Below are positions 60,990-64,000 of a stretch of 64,000 bases of DNA, in pieces. The notes below the pieces were generated by a model, which did not search any database, was not told the origin of the DNA, and saw only the letters and a program-made list of their open reading frames with translations. The translations under genes and the position numbers were made by a program. Source of the stretch: Prorocentrum cordatum (lineage: Eukaryota; Sar; Dinophyceae; Prorocentrales; Prorocentraceae); NCBI GenBank assembly GCA_963575745.1, contig CAUYUJ010008158.1:58223-122222 (forward strand). The letters are read 5' to 3'. Numbering within the stretch: the first letter of the stretch is position 1; each line of letters starts with the position of its first letter.

Positions 60990-61230
60990 GGCCTTTGGGG
61001 CTTTTTGGTGACCCTTTAGGTGCCTCTTTTGGGCCCCTCGGGGCGAGCCGTTTGGACGCTGTTGAGATACGAATGTTTTGACAATGCGAATTTGTTCAGC
61101 TTTATACGGTTTCGCGAAGGATTCGGACGATTATTGCTTCTTGGGGCTTTCTCGGGGGTCGTCTTGGAGTTCTCTTGGGGCGTTTTTGAGGCCTCTTGGG
61201 TAGTCTTGAGGCTATCTTGGTCCTCTTCGA
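60990..61230 (+). repeat. CTCTTGGGGGC 11-bp periodic repeat, copy 7
   Basis: CTTTTTGGTGA, CTCTTTTGGGCC, TTCTTGGGGC, CTCTTGGGGCG and CTCTTGGGTAG, with a 60-base unrelated interruption. Confidence 0.8.
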
Positions 61231-62050
61231 GGATTCCTGCACCTGTTGGCCCCGTGCTCGAGCAAGCGTTGATCGATTCTTAGGCATCTTGGAGGTCACA
61301 GAGTGTAGAAAGGGAGGCTCCAGAAGCCCCAGAGGCCCTCAAGGAGCGTTGATGAGCTCGGCGGCCCCCCGCTCGAATCGTATTTCAGACCCCAGGGAAC
61401 GGGGGAAAGGGGAAGGGGGACAGCCAATCATCTCACACGCCTTTGCACCCCCGGCAAGCGGGGGTCGGCAAATTAAGGATCGTACGTGCATACATAAATA
61501 CATCTACACAGGAACAGAGAGACGCGCAATACACAATATATGCAACACACGTGTCGGGCACTTGCAGAGAAGGCGGCGGAGGAAGGCGCGGAGAAGCGAT
61601 CAGGGCGACGACGGCGAGGAGCGTGGGGCCGCTCTGGGTCTGCGCAGGGTTCGCGCGGTGCTTTCCTGGGGGGTGGGGGTGGCCAGGGCAATTATGGGTC
61701 TCCATCGGGCCATCCTGGGCCGGACGGCGGGGGGGCGAGCGGCAAGGGCTGCCGAGCGCGTTCCACTCCTCGCACAGCGCCTGCTCGCAAGAGGCCCAAG
61801 AAACAAGCCTCTGCCTCGATGTCATGCATCGAAAAATGCCCCTCGGCGGCTCCAGGCCGTGTGCGAGTACAGTCGGGGCCCTGAAGAAGGAACCCTTTTC
61901 GTTGGGGAGGGGCTCGGTGTTCCTTGATCGTTCTGCAGTTTGCCTTCTGTTTTCCTGTGGCTTTCCATGGGAAACCGAAGCTCGACTTATGGGAGAAAGG
62001 GGCCCCGCTCCTTATTTAGGGTTCCTTAGGTCAACGCCCCGACTGCAGTT
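61231..62050. other. No recognisable feature
   Basis: About 820 bases. A long frame crosses the region, but I see no domain, and it continues into (GGA)n. Confidence 0.45.
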
Positions 62051-62054
62051 CTGT

Positions 62055-62163
62055 TGCAAGGAGGGGGAGGAGGGGGGGGAGGAGGAGGAGGAGCAGGAGG
62101 AGGAGAAGGAGGAGAGGAGGAGGAGGAGGAGGAGGAGGGAGGAGGAGAAGGAGGAGGATGTGG
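62055..62163. repeat. (GGA)n microsatellite
   Basis: About 105 bases of GGA with GGGGA interruptions. Confidence 0.94.
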
Positions 62164-62271
62164 AGCGCACCTGTCTAAAAGGGGGGAGGGCGGTGCCCGG
62201 CGACGCCGCACGCAGCGGGCCGTCGCAGGGCGACCGGCCCGCCGGCGAAGCCGCGGGCGCGGCGCGCTTTC

Positions 62272-62282
62272 CCCCCGCCGCG

Positions 62283-62317
<35 letters not shown>

Positions 62318-62333
62318 CGTCGTCGTCGTCGTA

Positions 62334-62429
<96 letters not shown>

Positions 62430-62430
62430 T
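62272..62430. repeat. (GCC)n then (GTC)n microsatellite
   Basis: About 45 bases of GCC followed by about 110 of GTC, the same succession as at 58170-58300. Confidence 0.95.
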
Positions 62431-62730
62431 TCTCTCTCTTCGAGGATCGGGAAGGGGCGGGGAAGGGGAGGAGAGAATTTGACCTGGAGCCGCGCATGTC
62501 TCCTCCGGTGCCTGGGGGTCCTGGGGGTGCCGGGGGCCTCGGGGGACCGGTCCATCGGCCGTTTTTGGGTGGCCTCAGGGGCTACTGGGAATTCGGGGGG
62601 GGGCCCGTCCGAGGGCAACGCCTGGTGGCGGCCGAGCAATCACCCTGCAATGGTCGGTGCCACGGGGGATGTGGTGAAAGGGGAGGGGGACCCCCTCCCC
62701 GAAGGGGAAGAAGGGGAAGGGTTAGGAGAG

Positions 62731-62796
62731 CGGGGCCTGGAGGAGGAAGGGGAGAGGAGGGGAGAACGAGACCCGGATGTCCTCCTCCAGGCCCCG
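62731..62796. repeat. 17-bp inverted repeat
   Basis: CGGGGCCTGGAGGAGGA (62731-62747) and its exact inverse TCCTCCTCCAGGCCCCG (62780-62796). Confidence 0.88.
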
Positions 62797-62874
62797 CGCT
62801 CCCCGAAGGGGCAGGGTCAGCAGAACGAGCTCCCTAGACCACTCATGCCCAGAGGGCGGTTGGGAGTCTTCCCC

Positions 62875-62920
62875 TCCTCCTCCTCCTCCTCCTCCTCCTC
62901 CTCCTCCTCCTCCTCCTCGG
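62875..62920. repeat. (CCT)n microsatellite
   Basis: About 45 bases of CCT. Confidence 0.95.
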
Positions 62921-63452
62921 ATTTCTGGCCTGTTTTTTTGTCGCACGTGGCCCCCAGCCCTCCCGACTCCTCCCGACCATCTATTCGTCCCGCATCGTGT
63001 CGTGCCGGTCCTGGGGCCCAGGTGTCGCACGCGGTGACTGGAACCGAGAAGAAGCGTCAGCGTGGAGCAAAGAACGCCTTCGGAGTTCCGGGTTCCCTTC
63101 TCCCTCCCATTCGTTTGCTCATTGCGCCGACATCGCAGAGCGGATTTCGTTCGGAAAAGAATTATTTGGGCCCAGAGTGTCCTGGGGAATTTCGTTCCGG
63201 GTTTCGAAGTGAATTTCGTCTGACCTTTTTGGCCGGGAATGAGAATTAAAAGACATCCATGTGAGATTTATTTCGTTTTTCGCTCGCTGATTCGGGGTTC
63301 TGCATCCACAGAAATCCATGCAAACATCCGCGACGGCACGTCTGCAAGGTCAGTGCAGTGAGTTTCCCCTTGGTGGCTCACCTCGTTGAGAGTGGACGAA
63401 AGGGGAGGTGCGAAAACTGGTGCGTGCAGCTGCCTTCGGCCTCGCCGCCACT
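62921..63452. other. No recognisable feature
   Basis: 63120-63240 repeats TTTCGTTC and GAATTTCGT words loosely. No exon recognised. Confidence 0.45.
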
Positions 63453-63621
63453 GATTTCGTAATAAAGGGAGGGGGGTCTCATTTCGGGGGGGGTCTCTTC
63501 CAGGCTATCTTGGAGGGCCTGGGGTGGTCTGGGGAGGATGTTTTGGAGGGTTCTCCCACGGGGGGGGTCTGAAATGGCTTGTCTTGGAGGGTCCAGACCC
63601 CCTCCCTTTTATTACGAAATC
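63453..63621. mobile_element. GATTTCGTAATAAAGGGAGG TIR element, copy 2 of 2
   Basis: 169 bp, the same length as copy 1. Left GATTTCGTAATAAAGGGAGG then GGGGTCT; right GACCCCCTCCCTTTTATTAC then GAAATC: nearly perfect inverted repeats of about 27 bp. The interior is G-run rich. Non-coding. Confidence 0.92.
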
Positions 63622-64000
63622 TGGAGTAGCTGATCCGCTAAACCCCGTCCACCTCGATCCCTCCTCGTGGAGGACGGAGATGGGGAGGGAAAGAGCGGAG
63701 TCAGGGGTGGGCAGCAGGTCTCGGAAACGTTGAGGAAGTGTCCGCCTTGAACGTTGATCTGTTGTCGGTGAGCCACAGGGCGAGGAACGCCCGCCCAACG
63801 GCGGTCGCTGTGGGTTTGGGCTGATGCTCGCTGCTTGGCAGCTTCCCCACTTTACAGACAAGGCGCTGAGATGAGGACTGCATCGGTTCCAGGAGGAGCT
63901 CTGGATTTTGGACCGTTCCCTCTCGGAACCTCGTGGCCGAGGCTTGCCGCAGCCAGAAGAGCCCCATTTGTTCATTCTTGCACGTTCTTCATGGCAGCGC
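63622..64000. other. No recognisable feature
   Basis: The last 380 bases have ordinary composition and no supported feature. Confidence 0.5.

Noticed and set aside
61443-62837. 464-codon plus-strand frame
   Set aside because: Crosses (GGA)n and (GTC)n arrays, with poly-Glu and poly-Val translations; the non-repeat parts have no recognisable domain.

Overview
The window looks like nuclear DNA of a dinoflagellate. The strongest evidence is a complete 22-nt dinoflagellate spliced-leader (SL) sequence at 2103-2124 and a second, decayed one (19 of 22 matches) at 54022-54043. Gene density is very low, most of the sequence is GC-rich, candidate exons end or begin in simple repeats, and there is a very large load of microsatellites, minisatellites and short inverted-repeat elements. 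The species cannot be named from the sequence alone. There are no bacterial operons, rRNA genes, tRNA genes or CRISPR arrays that I can support.

Layout. 1-1400 is a 35-bp tandem repeat with higher-order structure, ending at a 100-N gap. 2103-8575 is a decayed non-LTR retrotransposon: SL, zinc-finger/coiled-coil ORF1, endonuclease, reverse transcriptase, RNase H and a C-terminal Cys-rich region. It is bounded on both sides by (CCT)n. 8.7-24.7 kb is repeat-dense DNA with at least seven short terminal-inverted-repeat (TIR) or palindromic families, including one element nested in another with a visible 6-bp target duplication. 24.9-27.1 kb holds a 160-bp satellite lying directly upstream of the last exon of an SF1 helicase-like gene. 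27.9-29.5 kb and 48.5-50.5 kb are two copies of a foldback-like element whose arms are G-rich tandem repeats and whose core is a (GGGACAGTG) minisatellite. 31.7-35.3 kb is a 440-bp-arm inverted repeat enclosing a likely multi-exon gene of unknown function. 36.1-37.0 kb is a 90-bp minisatellite. 38-46 kb holds hairpin elements, an 83-bp near-perfect palindrome and long (GGA)n tracts. 47-55 kb repeats modules already seen at 25-30 kb and contains a tandem segmental duplication. 55-64 kb is further minisatellites, microsatellites and TIR elements.

How the parts relate. Real coding sequence is limited to the retrotransposon, the helicase terminal exon, the spliced gene at 32.4-34.2 kb, a small SL-tagged ORF at 54.07 kb and a few weak exon candidates. 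Most other long open frames are by-products of repeats whose unit length is a multiple of three. The recurring theme is non-autonomous inverted-repeat DNA elements (at least twelve families, several with two or three copies here) and mRNA-derived insertions marked by SL relics. Together they suggest that DNA-level and RNA-level copying both shaped this region. No transposase that could move the DNA elements is visible in the window.
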